From JABDIP01 sp965250245 (GTDB lineage: Bacteria > Pseudomonadota > Alphaproteobacteria > DSM-16000 > Inquilinaceae): 64,000 bases of DNA. Below, piece after piece: positions 38,266 through 47,479 of the stretch. Each line of letters opens with the position of its first letter. The stretch's first letter is position 1. The DNA lies in NCBI GenBank assembly GCA_965250245.1, contig OZ252296.1:372001-436000 (forward strand). Reading direction: 5' to 3'. Below the pieces are notes generated by a model, which was given only the letters and a program-made list of their open reading frames with translations, did no database searches and was not told the DNA's origin. The position numbers and the translations under genes are program-made.

Positions 38266-38964
38266 ATGCCGACAGTCATGTTCTGGAACGTCCAGGGATC
38301 GGCCGGCGACACCATCAAGTCCAAGGCCGGCGACCTGCTGCTGGGCGATCTGTCCAACCTGACCGCCGACGAGAAGCCGGATTTGGTGGTGCTGTGCGAG
38401 CTCAAGCTGGGCTTCGAGACCAATTTCACCGGGCTGGGGCGCGACTACACCCAGGTGTTGCTGCCCAAGAATTATCCCAAGAAGACCACCTACCGCTTCG
38501 GCCTGTTCGTCCGCGCGGCGGGCAAGTGCGTGATCAGCCAGTCATCGCCGCCGGAGCTGATGAACGACGGCAACAACCGGCCGGCCCTCTCGGTGGTGGT
38601 CAACAACTCGGTCGGCCTGCTCGCCGTGCATCCGCCCTCGGTCTCCCAGAGCATCACCGCCCAGATGCAGCACCTGCGCAACACGGTCGGCCAATGCACC
38701 GGCAACCGGGTGCCGAAGATCATCTTCGGCGACTTCAACATGGACCTGCTGGGCAATCGCGAGAAGATCGCCACCGAGCTGAAGGCCTCCGGCCCGCCCC
38801 TGTCCGACTACCGCCTGCGCCCGCAATCCCAGCACACCCAATCCACCCACGTCATGGGCAAGGCCCTCGACTGGGCCCTGGTCGACCCGGCCTTCAGCGT
38901 GAGCTACCGGCTGGCGGATGCGGAAAAATCCGACCACTGGCCGATCTGCATTACGTGGAGATGA
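38266..38964 (+). CDS. Endonuclease/exonuclease/phosphatase (EEP)-fold protein
   Basis: A 232-residue small single-domain EEP protein. The metal-binding Asn is in MFWNVQGSAGD, Glu in LVVLCELKLGF, the GDFNMDLLGN motif (~residue 151) holds the catalytic Asp/Asn, and the C-terminus has the SDHWPI motif (DAEKSDHWPICI), so all residues expected of a Mg-dependent phosphohydrolase are present. No signal peptide. Target (nucleic acid, lipid or inositol phosphate) unknown. Codon use is host-like, so it probably predates the AT-richer island that starts ~40 bp after its stop. Confidence 0.85.
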   Translation: MPTVMFWNVQGSAGDTIKSKAGDLLLGDLSNLTADEKPDLVVLCELKLGFETNFTGLGRDYTQVLLPKNYPKKTTYRFGLFVRAAGKCVISQSSPPELMNDGNNRPALSVVVNNSVGLLAVHPPSVSQSITAQMQHLRNTVGQCTGNRVPKIIFGDFNMDLLGNREKIATELKASGPPLSDYRLRPQSQHTQSTHVMGKALDWALVDPAFSVSYRLADAEKSDHWPICITWR

Positions 38965-39295
38965 CGCCGGAGAGGTGATGACCCTATGTAGAAACGGACA
39001 AATTCTGGGAGTTGGTAAACTGTCACTGTAATGGCGGTCTGAGGCCCAGCGGAGCCCAACTCACTTACTGCCATCGCAATTCAAACGTAACGCGAGATCC
39101 AATCAATGCGTGAAGAGTTGACAGTGCAGTTGCAAATGCAAGACTGTATATCTGCATGTTGATACATATTTTCAGAATCATGCTTGTCCAAAAACCACTT
39201 CTGGTTGAGAGAAATAAAGTGAGGCCATTTCATTAGGATTAAAATAATGAGAAGAAAATTATACTTGTTCCTCGTGAAATTCTTGTTCTGAGGAC
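38965..39295. other. 331-bp gap between the EEP gene and the island's first gene
   Basis: Contains the left terminal repeat (39002-39036) and then about 250 bp of AT-rich leader with no gene. A TATACT (39260-39265) near the start codon is a good -10 candidate; a -35 is weak (ATTAAA). No tRNA or regulatory RNA was recognised. Confidence 0.6.
39002..39036 (+). repeat. Left terminal repeat of the island
   Basis: TCTGGGAG then TTGGTAAACTGTCACTGTAA TGG. Core matches the rightmost (direct) copy at 18 of 21 positions and the inverted copy at all but about four or five. Confidence 0.65.
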
Positions 39296-40495
39296 ATGCT
39301 TTTGTCAGCTATGCTTAGATTCTCTATAGTGCTCGTTGTGGTCGGCGCGTGCCTTTTCATTCTCAGTTTGAGTGGCGGATTTACCATCCAGGGAGTTGCG
39401 ATCCTGCTTGTGGAGCCGGCACTTAGAGCTCTCGCCGGTCTGTCTGGTCTCGTAATGGTCGGATTGGCGGTATTCTTCGAGTTTAGGAGGCAGCCAGTTC
39501 CTCACGGACATGGGCCGCCCGCTATTGATCTGGTTCAATTGAAAAGACAGCTGGATCAGGCGCTCCAAGAAATTAGCCAGCTGAAGCTGGACGTTGATAA
39601 GGCGGAGGCTGCAACTCAGGCTGCCGAGGCGGCCGCGCAGACCGCGACATCAGAAGTCAAAGGACTCACCCTACAGTTGGAGGCCGCAAAGCGGAAGATT
39701 GATACTCTGACTTCAAGGGCGCACAACGCCATAAGAGCAATGGCTGAACATGCACACGAGGTCATACATAGCGGTCGCGACGTGCTAAATGTTCTTGGAT
39801 ACAAACTCGAGATCGAGCGTGAAAAAAAACAGCTGATTGACAAAGGCCAATACAAACTTATACTAGATCAATATTTAGATTCATTTGTAAACAATACGCT
39901 TTCGATATTTGATACGATAATCGGCAAACAGTGCAGCGTTTCGATACAGATGCTTGGTACCAGAACGAAGGTGCCAGAAGGCAAGAGAAATAGAATACAC
40001 TTGCTTAAAAATGACAAACGGTCATTAAGATCTCGTGAAGATTTCATTGTTAGGGTGAAAAACAATGATGGCTACAACTGTTCACGTCATTCAGCATATT
40101 CGGATTTGATGAAGGGTGGTGTTAGAAAAACGACGTATTTTGTCAATAACAATTGTAGCGATGCTAACTCGAACTACAGAGATGCGCTTGAGGACTGGCA
40201 AAAGCACTATAATGCTATTCTCGTCGTTCCGATCCAGTTCAATCTTGATACGGCTGCTGCGAGACATGCTTCAGATAGCGCCAGTGTGCTGAATATAGAA
40301 GAAGCGGTGAAGCGAGATATATGCCGAAGTGTTTTGGGTTTTATTACGGTCGACAGTCTGCATGGCCAATTCGATAAGGACGTGAGCGTTCCTGCGCTTG
40401 CGGCGCACGCAGATTATTTATATCATATACTTTCTCGCTTTTACCGGTTGATGAGGGTTGCAGATCGTACAAATGCAGAGTTAGGGCAAAGCTGA
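39296..40495 (+). CDS. Two-helix membrane protein with coiled coil and GAF-like C-terminal domain
   Basis: A 399-residue protein of no family I can name. Two membrane helices are at residues ~7-27 and ~43-63 (LAGLSGLVMVGLAVFFEFRR), a coiled coil at ~75-145 (Ala/Glu/Gln heptads), and a mixed alpha/beta region at ~160-395. In that region AILVVPIQFN and VLGFITVDSLHGQFD have the strand pattern of GAF-like sensor folds, so the cytoplasmic end may bind a small ligand or detect a signal. Two-helix-plus-sensor proteins are a common plan for membrane effectors in bacterial defence, but homology is not shown here. The ATG is only 2 bp from GAGG; later starts (TTG 39302, ATG 39311) are possible. Codon use is clearly unlike the host. 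Confidence 0.7.
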   Translation: MLLSAMLRFSIVLVVVGACLFILSLSGGFTIQGVAILLVEPALRALAGLSGLVMVGLAVFFEFRRQPVPHGHGPPAIDLVQLKRQLDQALQEISQLKLDVDKAEAATQAAEAAAQTATSEVKGLTLQLEAAKRKIDTLTSRAHNAIRAMAEHAHEVIHSGRDVLNVLGYKLEIEREKKQLIDKGQYKLILDQYLDSFVNNTLSIFDTIIGKQCSVSIQMLGTRTKVPEGKRNRIHLLKNDKRSLRSREDFIVRVKNNDGYNCSRHSAYSDLMKGGVRKTTYFVNNNCSDANSNYRDALEDWQKHYNAILVVPIQFNLDTAAARHASDSASVLNIEEAVKRDICRSVLGFITVDSLHGQFDKDVSVPALAAHADYLYHILSRFYRLMRVADRTNAELGQS

Positions 40496-40534
40496 AGCAT
40501 AGTGCCTTGGGGTATGGGGAAGGGAGATAAGATA

Positions 40535-40795
40535 GTGACGCGGAGGGACCGAGCGCGCGCGATTACGGACGCGACAAAAGTACTGGATAGGTCGTTGTTG
40601 GATGACAGCAACCAGAACTGGCTTGTCGGGCAATTGATCTGCGAATTTCACGATATTAGGACAAAGGCCAAGTCTCAGCCGGCCGATGAAACACTCGATC
40701 CGATGCTCACAGCCCTGCGCAACTACAGACAGAACACGCTGTTATCTGAGGAAGATAGGAAATACCTGTCCAAGGAACTCTTGGGGAAAGAGTGA
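40535..40795 (+). CDS. Small helical protein, second gene of the island
   Basis: An 86-residue charged, helical protein (TRRDRARAITDATKVLDRSL; C-terminus LLSEEDRKYLSKELLGKE) with no recognised domain. The GTG at 40535 has AAGGGAG eight bases upstream; earlier in-frame starts (GTG 40502, ATG 40514) lack this. It follows the GAF-like gene by 39 bp in the same direction, so the two are likely one transcript and may form a pair (for example effector and regulator). Low GC like its neighbour. Confidence 0.6.
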   Translation: MTRRDRARAITDATKVLDRSLLDDSNQNWLVGQLICEFHDIRTKAKSQPADETLDPMLTALRNYRQNTLLSEEDRKYLSKELLGKE

Positions 40796-40818
40796 AACTT
40801 GCCGGGCACGGTACACTT

Positions 40819-40857
40819 GCCAATTGCGGTGACAGGTTACTAATTCCCCTTCTCCAG
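40819..40857 (-). repeat. Right terminal repeat of the island, inverted
   Basis: Read on the minus strand: TCTGGAGAAGGGGAA then TTAGTAACCTGTCACCGCAA TTGG. It starts 24 bp after the stop of the small gene. Confidence 0.6.
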
Positions 40858-40877
40858 ATAAGGACGTGGCCCTAGCT

Positions 40878-40923
40878 GGACAACCCATCTGGCAATAGGG
40901 ATTTAGTAAACTGTCTCCGTAAT
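40878..40923 (+). repeat. Third copy of the island-end repeat, direct
   Basis: GGACAA, ATCTGG and TTAGTAAACTGTCTCCGTAA in the same order and orientation as the left end (which has GGACAA at 38996). With the inverted copy 60 bp away it forms a long interrupted palindrome. Confidence 0.6.
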
Positions 40924-41062
40924 CTAGCCAGTTCCTTATGGGCTGCCACCCCCGCCCACTGGCGTTGTTCCGGCAATCGGCCAAAGACTGTTTCCGGCCA
41001 TGACGCGATATCAACACCCCCAGCGTTATTGCACCGCCTCAAAGCGTATGCTAGATGAGCCG

Positions 41063-41097
41063 CGCCGTTCGGGTACCGGCTCGAACCGGCGTTTTTT
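41063..41097 (+). terminator. Intrinsic terminator or attenuator before atpH
   Basis: CGCCG-TTCG pairs with CGAA-C-CGGCG (one bulged C), followed by six T. It faces transcripts from the left, 67 bp before the atpH start, and would insulate the atp operon from the island or attenuate its leader. Confidence 0.6.
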
Positions 41098-41163
41098 CGT
41101 GCCGTTCGGTGCGGAAATCCCATCCCGGATACCGGGCAACGACAAGACCGTTTGGGGAACCAG

Positions 41164-41723
41164 GTGGCATCCACCGAGACAGGCAGTTCCGGCCTTGCGT
41201 CGCGGTACGCAACGGCGTTGTTCGAATTGGCCGACGAGGCCAAGGCGCTCGACGCGGTCGCCGACGATCTGAGGGCGCTGAAGGCGCTGCTGGCGGACAG
41301 TCCGGCGCTCACCCGGCTGGTGCGCTCGCCGGTGCTGAGCCGCGACGAGCAGGGCCGCGCCATCGAGGCGGTGCTGGAGAAGGCCGGGGCGGCGCCGCTG
41401 ACCCGGCAGTTCGTCGGCGTGGCCGCCGCCAACCGGCGGCTGTTCGCCCTGCCGGGCATGATCGACGCCTATCTGGCCGAGCTGGCCCGCCGGCGCGGCG
41501 AGATGACGGCGGAGGTCACCTCCGCGCACGCCCTCACCGACGGCCAGACCAAGGCGCTGACCGACCAGCTGAAGAAGGCGGTGGGGGCCAAGGTCTCGGT
41601 CAATGTCTCGGTCGATCCGTCGCTGCTGGGCGGGCTGGTGGTCAAGGTCGGCTCCCGGATGATCGACAGTTCCCTGCGCACCAAGCTCAGCAAGCTGCAA
41701 CTGGCCATGAAAGGGGTTGGCTG

Positions 41724-41724
<1 letters not shown>
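41164..41724 (+). CDS. atpH: ATP synthase F1 delta subunit
   Basis: A 186-residue delta (OSCP-like) subunit: N-terminal six-helix bundle with LASRYATALFELADEAKALD and a C-terminal LLGGLVVKVGSRMIDSSLRT motif. It joins F1 to the peripheral stalk. The GTG at 41164 (VASTETGSSG) gives the family length and has GGGGAAC upstream; a TTG at 41152 is an alternative. First gene of atpHAGDC and overlapping atpA by one base (TGATG). Confidence 0.95.
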
Positions 41725-43253
<1,529 letters not shown>

Positions 43254-43296
43254 GCCGGCGTGAACCCCGAAACCGTGATGATGACGGCGGCGGCCG

Positions 43297-44208
43297 ATGC
43301 CTAGCCTGAAGGACCTTCGCAACCGGATCGGAAGCGTCAAGTCGACGCAGAAGATCACCTCGGCCATGAAGATGGTCGCGGCGTCCAAGCTGCGCCGGGC
43401 CCAGGAGCAGGCCGAGGCCGGCCGGCCCTATGCCGAGCGCATGGAGAAGGTGCTGGGCAGCCTGGCCGGTGCGGTGGCCTCCACCGGCTCCGGGCCGAAG
43501 CTGATGACCGGCACCGGCAGCGACGACGTGCACATGCTGGTGGTCGTCACCTCCGATCGGGGCTTGTGCGGCGGCTTCAACGGCTCGATCACGCGGGAGA
43601 CCCGCAAGCGCATCCGCGAGCTGCGGGACATCGGCAAGACCGTCAAGCTGTTCTGCGTCGGCCGCAAGGGCCGGGACAATCTGCGCCGCGACTTCCCCGA
43701 GATGATCGTGGAAAGCGTCATGGATGTCGGCAAGCCCAAGCTGACCTTCGCCGACGCCAACGCCATTGGCACCCGGCTGATCGACATGTTCGAGGCCGGC
43801 GAGTTCGACGTCTGCACGGTGATCTACAATCGCTTCCAATCCGCCATCAGCCAGATCGTGACGGCGCAGCAGCTCGTCCCGCTGGCCGCCGACAATGGCA
43901 ACGGCGAGGACGGGGAGGCGGAGAGCGGGCAGCCGGTAACGGTGGCCGGCGGTGCCGTCTACGAATTCGAGCCGGACGAGGAGGCGATCCTCGCCAGCCT
44001 GCTGCCGCGCAACCTGTGCGTCCAGGTCTACCGGTCGCTGCTGGAGTCGGCGGCGAGCGAGCAGGGCGCGCGGATGACCGCGATGGACAACGCCACGCGC
44101 AACGCGGGCGACATGATCAACAACCTGACGCTGGTCTATAACCGGTCGCGTCAGGCGCACATCACCAAGGAACTGATCGAGATCATCTCCGGCGCCGAGG
44201 CGTTGTAG
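43297..44208 (+). CDS. atpG: ATP synthase F1 gamma subunit
   Basis: A 303-residue central-stalk subunit. The N-terminal helix PSLKDLRNRIGSVKSTQKIT and C-terminal helix with RNAGDMINNLTLVYNRSRQA form the rotor coiled coil; VVVTSDRGLCGGFN is the conserved loop. The C-terminal portion includes a small acidic insertion (DNGNGEDGEAESGQ, ~residues 202-215), seen in some alphaproteobacteria. Confidence 0.97.
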   Translation: MPSLKDLRNRIGSVKSTQKITSAMKMVAASKLRRAQEQAEAGRPYAERMEKVLGSLAGAVASTGSGPKLMTGTGSDDVHMLVVVTSDRGLCGGFNGSITRETRKRIRELRDIGKTVKLFCVGRKGRDNLRRDFPEMIVESVMDVGKPKLTFADANAIGTRLIDMFEAGEFDVCTVIYNRFQSAISQIVTAQQLVPLAADNGNGEDGEAESGQPVTVAGGAVYEFEPDEEAILASLLPRNLCVQVYRSLLESAASEQGARMTAMDNATRNAGDMINNLTLVYNRSRQAHITKELIEIISGAEAL

Positions 44209-44264
44209 TCTGGGTCAGCCGCGGGCCACGGGCCCGAATTGACGAGGTTTGGGGAGTTCAATCC

Positions 44265-45869
44265 ATGGCCAAGAATCCGAAGGCGAACGAAGAGACCGAA
44301 GCCGCCCCGGAGGTCGCAGACGAGACCGCCGCCGCGGATGACGGCGCCGCCGACGCCCCGGAGGCTGCCGCCGAGAAGCCGGCGCCGAAGAGCCGCCGCA
44401 AATCGGCCAAGGCCGACGACGCCCCGCCGCCGGCCGCCAAGGGCAAGACCAGCAACGTCATCGGCCGCGTCAAGCAGGTGCTGGGCGCCGTCGTCGACGT
44501 GCAGTTCGAGGGCGACCTGCCGGCCATCCTGAACGCCCTGCACATGCAGCTCGACGGCAAGCTGCTGGTGCTGGAGGTGGCGCAGCATCTGGGTGAGAAC
44601 ACGGTGCGCTGCATCGCCATGGATTCCACCGACGGGCTGGTCCGCGGTGCGGAGGTCACCGACACCGGCGAGGCGATCACCGTGCCGGTCGGCCCCGAGA
44701 CCCTGGGCCGCATCGTCAACGTGATCGGCGACCCGGTCGACGAGCGCGGACCGGTCGGCAGCACGCAGAGCCTGCCGATCCACCGCCCGGCCCCGGACTA
44801 TGTCGACCAGTCGACCGAGGCCGAGGTGCTGATCACCGGCATCAAGGTCGTGGATCTGCTGGCCCCGTACGCCAAGGGCGGCAAGGTCGGCCTGTTCGGC
44901 GGTGCCGGCGTGGGCAAGACGGTGCTGATCCAGGAGTTGATCAACAACGTCGCCAAGAGCCATGGCGGGTATTCGGTGTTCGCCGGCGTCGGCGAGCGGA
45001 CCCGCGAGGGCAACGACCTCTATCACGAGATGATCGAGTCCGGCGTGAACAAGCTCGACGGCCCGGGCTCGAAATGCGCCCTGGTGTTCGGCCAGATGAA
45101 CGAGCCGCCGGGCGCGCGCGCGCGGGTCGGGCTGACCGGCCTGACGCTGGCGGAGTACTTCCGCGACCAGGAAGGCCAGGACGTGCTGTTCTTCGTGGAC
45201 AACATCTTCCGCTTCACCCAGGCCGGCTCGGAAGTGTCGGCCCTGCTGGGCCGCATTCCCTCCGCGGTGGGCTACCAGCCGACCCTGTCGACCGATATGG
45301 GCGCGCTGCAGGAGCGCATCACCTCCACCAACAAGGGCTCGATCACCTCGGTGCAGGCCATCTACGTGCCGGCCGACGATCTGACCGACCCGGCGCCGGC
45401 AACCTCGTTCTCGCACCTGGACGCGACCACGGTGCTGAACCGCCAGATCGCCGAGCTCGGCATCTACCCGGCGGTGGACCCGCTGGACTCCACCAGCCGT
45501 ATTCTCGACCCGCGGGTGGTCGGTGAGGAGCATTACCAGGTGGCCCGTGACGTGCAGCGGGTGCTGCAGAGCTACAAGGCGCTGCAGGACATCATCGCCA
45601 TCCTGGGCATGGACGAGCTGTCGGAAGAGGACAAGCTGGTGGTGGCCCGCGCGCGCAAGATCCAGCGTTTCCTCAGCCAGCCCTTCCATGTCGCCGAGGT
45701 GTTCACCGGCGCGTCGGGCGTGCTGGTCTCGCTGGACGACACGGTGCGCGGCTTCAAAGGCATCGTGGCCGGCGAGTACGATCACCTGCCCGAGGCCGCC
45801 TTCTACATGGTCGGCACCATCGAAGAGGCGGTGGAGAAGGCGCGCAAGATGGCGGCCGAGGCCGCGTAA
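44265..45869 (+). CDS. atpD: ATP synthase F1 beta subunit with long N-terminal extension
   Basis: A 534-residue catalytic subunit. The normal protein starts near residue 63 (SNVIGRVKQVLGAVVDVQFE); before it lies an Ala/Glu/Asp/Pro/Lys-rich extension with AEKPAPKSRRKSAKADD, probably disordered. Walker A is GGAGVGKTVLIQEL, DELSEEDK is conserved. The extension begins with a proper ATG (MAKNPKANEETE) after GGGG, and no alternative start with a Shine-Dalgarno was seen at the core. Confidence 0.97.
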   Translation: MAKNPKANEETEAAPEVADETAAADDGAADAPEAAAEKPAPKSRRKSAKADDAPPPAAKGKTSNVIGRVKQVLGAVVDVQFEGDLPAILNALHMQLDGKLLVLEVAQHLGENTVRCIAMDSTDGLVRGAEVTDTGEAITVPVGPETLGRIVNVIGDPVDERGPVGSTQSLPIHRPAPDYVDQSTEAEVLITGIKVVDLLAPYAKGGKVGLFGGAGVGKTVLIQELINNVAKSHGGYSVFAGVGERTREGNDLYHEMIESGVNKLDGPGSKCALVFGQMNEPPGARARVGLTGLTLAEYFRDQEGQDVLFFVDNIFRFTQAGSEVSALLGRIPSAVGYQPTLSTDMGALQERITSTNKGSITSVQAIYVPADDLTDPAPATSFSHLDATTVLNRQIAELGIYPAVDPLDSTSRILDPRVVGEEHYQVARDVQRVLQSYKALQDIIAILGMDELSEEDKLVVARARKIQRFLSQPFHVAEVFTGASGVLVSLDDTVRGFKGIVAGEYDHLPEAAFYMVGTIEEAVEKARKMAAEAA

Positions 45870-45895
45870 TCTAGGGCGCGGACGGAGAGCGCATC

Positions 45896-46306
45896 ATGGC
45901 CGGAACGGTCGAATTCGAGCTGGTCTCGCCGGAGCGCCTGCTGCTCTCGGAGCAGGTGGCGATGGTTGTCGTGCCGGGCGCGGAGGGCAATTTCGGTGTT
46001 CTTCCCGGCCATGCGCCGCTGATCTCGACCGTCCGGCCCGGCGTCATCGACGTCTATGCCAGCCGGGCGGAAGTGTCCTCCCGCATCTTCGTGGCGGGCG
46101 GATTCGCCGAGGTCACGCCGGAGCGGTGCACGGTGCTGGCCGAGGAGGCGGTGCCGGTCGGCGAGATCGACCAGGCGGCGACGGCGCAGCTCGTCGCCGA
46201 CCTCACGGAGGATGTCGCCGACGCCAAGACCGATGTCGAGCGTCGCGCCGCGGAGGCGGCGCTGGCGGTCGCCCAGGCCAAGCACGCCGCGGTCCGGTCG
46301 GCCTAG
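45896..46306 (+). CDS. atpC: ATP synthase F1 epsilon subunit
   Basis: A 136-residue epsilon subunit with the beta-sandwich start FELVSPERLLLSEQVAMVVV, the GNFGVLPGHAPLISTVRPGV loop, and a C-terminal helical arm. It inhibits and couples the rotor. Last gene of the atp operon; the c-ring and stalk genes are elsewhere, as usual in alphaproteobacteria. Confidence 0.97.
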   Translation: MAGTVEFELVSPERLLLSEQVAMVVVPGAEGNFGVLPGHAPLISTVRPGVIDVYASRAEVSSRIFVAGGFAEVTPERCTVLAEEAVPVGEIDQAATAQLVADLTEDVADAKTDVERRAAEAALAVAQAKHAAVRSA

Positions 46307-46332
46307 TTCCAATACTTTCCCGTATTGCATGT

Positions 46333-46359
46333 AGCCGTCGGTTTGCCATACTGACGGCT
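46333..46359 (+). terminator. Hairpin after atpC
   Basis: AGCCGTC and GACGGCT form a 7-bp stem with a 13-base loop; a smaller AATAC/GTATT hairpin precedes it (46311-46326). No U-run follows, so termination is uncertain. Confidence 0.35.
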
Positions 46360-46414
46360 GAAAATGCATTCGTGGTCAACAGGTTGGGGCTCCGGGCGGC
46401 CGGGGTGCGGGTGA

Positions 46415-47242
46415 ATGACGGCCGAGCTGCATTGGACGCTGGACGACATTCCCTGGGACCGGTTCGAGGCCGACAAGGTCGATCCGGACCAGGAGAAGAT
46501 CATCCGCGCGGCGGCGATGGTGGAGTACAACGCCGCCGACTATGTCGCCTATCTGGAGAACGTCTTCCAGGACGACCCGGAGTTCCGCCAGGCGGCGCAG
46601 GATTGGGGCGTGGAAGAGACCCAGCATGGCGCCGCCCTGGCGCGCTGGGCAGCACTCGCCGATCCCGATTTCGACTTCGAGACCCGGTTTGCCCGGTTCC
46701 GCGAAGGCTTCCGGCCGGACATCGATGCCGAGCAGTCGATCCGGGGCTCGCGGTCGGGCGAGCTGGTCGCGCGATGCATGGTCGAGGTCGGCACCAGCTC
46801 CTATTACACCGCACTGGGCGACTCCACCCGGGAGCCGGTGCTGGAGGCGATCTGCCGCCGCATCGCCGCCGACGAGCTGCGCCACTACAAGCTGTTCTAC
46901 GTGCATCTGAAGCGCTATCTGGACCGCGAGGGCCTGAACAAGCTGCAACGCCTGCGCGTCGCGCTCGGCCGCATCACCGAGACCGAGGATGACGAGCTCT
47001 CCTACGCCTATTACGCGGCGAACGCGGCCGACGAGCCCTATGACCGCGAGGCCTTCCACCGCGAATACCTGAAGCGCGCCATCCGCTACTATCGCGACCC
47101 GCATCTCGACCGGGCCCTGGCGATGATCTTCAAGGCGGTCGGTCTGAAGCCGCGCACCCGCCTGTTCAGCGTCGCCTCGTTCGGCGCGCGCTGGATGATG
47201 CAGCGGCGGCAGAAGCAGATGCTGCAACTGGCGGCGGCCTGA
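46415..47242 (+). CDS. Ferritin-like di-iron protein
   Basis: A 275-residue helical protein with paired ExxH metal motifs: EETQHGAALARW (~residue 68) and ADELRHYKLFYVHLKRYL (~150), and further Glu in MVEYNAADYVAYLENVF (E near residue 37) and VEVGTSSYYTAL. This is the ligand plan of ferritin-like di-iron oxygenases and acyl-ACP desaturase relatives. The reaction is unknown; possible roles include desaturation, demethylation or radical scavenging. Start at 46415 after GGGGTGCGGG. The next small gene starts 3 bp after its stop. Confidence 0.75.
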   Translation: MTAELHWTLDDIPWDRFEADKVDPDQEKIIRAAAMVEYNAADYVAYLENVFQDDPEFRQAAQDWGVEETQHGAALARWAALADPDFDFETRFARFREGFRPDIDAEQSIRGSRSGELVARCMVEVGTSSYYTALGDSTREPVLEAICRRIAADELRHYKLFYVHLKRYLDREGLNKLQRLRVALGRITETEDDELSYAYYAANAADEPYDREAFHREYLKRAIRYYRDPHLDRALAMIFKAVGLKPRTRLFSVASFGARWMMQRRQKQMLQLAAA

Positions 47243-47245
47243 GCC

Positions 47246-47479
47246 ATGCCGCTGCTTCGGGCACTGCTCTGGAGGGCCGCGCGGCGGCTGGCCAGCGATC
47301 CGCGGGTGCAGCAGATGGCCGCCGACGCCTATGACAAGGCCAAGCCCAAGGTCGAGCAGACCGCACGGGAGATCCGCGAAGCGGCCCGCGAGGCCTCGCC
47401 GCTGGACGACCCCGGCGAATTCGCTCGCAGGGTGAGGGACCGCCTGACCCGCAAGGATCTGGACCCGCCCTCTAGGTGA
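47246..47479 (+). CDS. Small basic protein of unknown function
   Basis: A 77-residue protein starting with an amphipathic/hydrophobic helix (LLRALLWRAARRLASDPRVQ) and a charged helical remainder. No named family recognised. Coupled to the ferritin-like gene (4 bp apart) and its end overlaps the convergent extensin-like gene by 8 bp. Confidence 0.6.
   Translation: MPLLRALLWRAARRLASDPRVQQMAADAYDKAKPKVEQTAREIREAAREASPLDDPGEFARRVRDRLTRKDLDPPSR

Larger units (their letters stand above)
39002..40860. mobile_element. AT-richer two-gene island with imperfect terminal inverted repeats
   Basis: Visibly AT-richer than all surrounding sequence. The left end reads TTGGTAAACTGTCACTGTAA (from 39012). The right end, on the opposite strand, reads TTAGTAACCTGTCACCGCAA (from 40843 leftward). 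Both are preceded outside by TCTGG. A third copy, TTAGTAAACTGTCTCCGTAA, lies at 40903 in the left orientation. Two genes lie inside; no transposase or integrase is encoded. This is consistent with a non-autonomous transposon-like or recombinase-mobilised cassette. Confidence 0.6.
40796..41163. other. 368-bp gap between the island and atpH
   Basis: Holds the inverted and direct end repeats (40819-40923), about 140 bp of ordinary high-GC sequence without a gene, and the terminator-like hairpin at 41063. The atp operon start signal must lie here; no convincing promoter was seen. Confidence 0.55.

Noticed and set aside
37029..38978. 649-codon plus-strand reading frame
   Set aside because: Runs across the IPNS-like and EEP genes in other frames; no protein-like features.
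39305..40065. Minus-strand reading frames inside the island (39305-39568, 39616-39855, 39868-40065)
   Set aside because: Overlap the plus-strand gene with better codon structure and lack starts with ribosome-binding sites.
41040..41100. tRNA gene in the atp leader (TTCGAACC-like sequence)
   Set aside because: The CTCGAACCGGCG is part of a terminator stem with T-run; no cloverleaf or anticodon arm can be formed.
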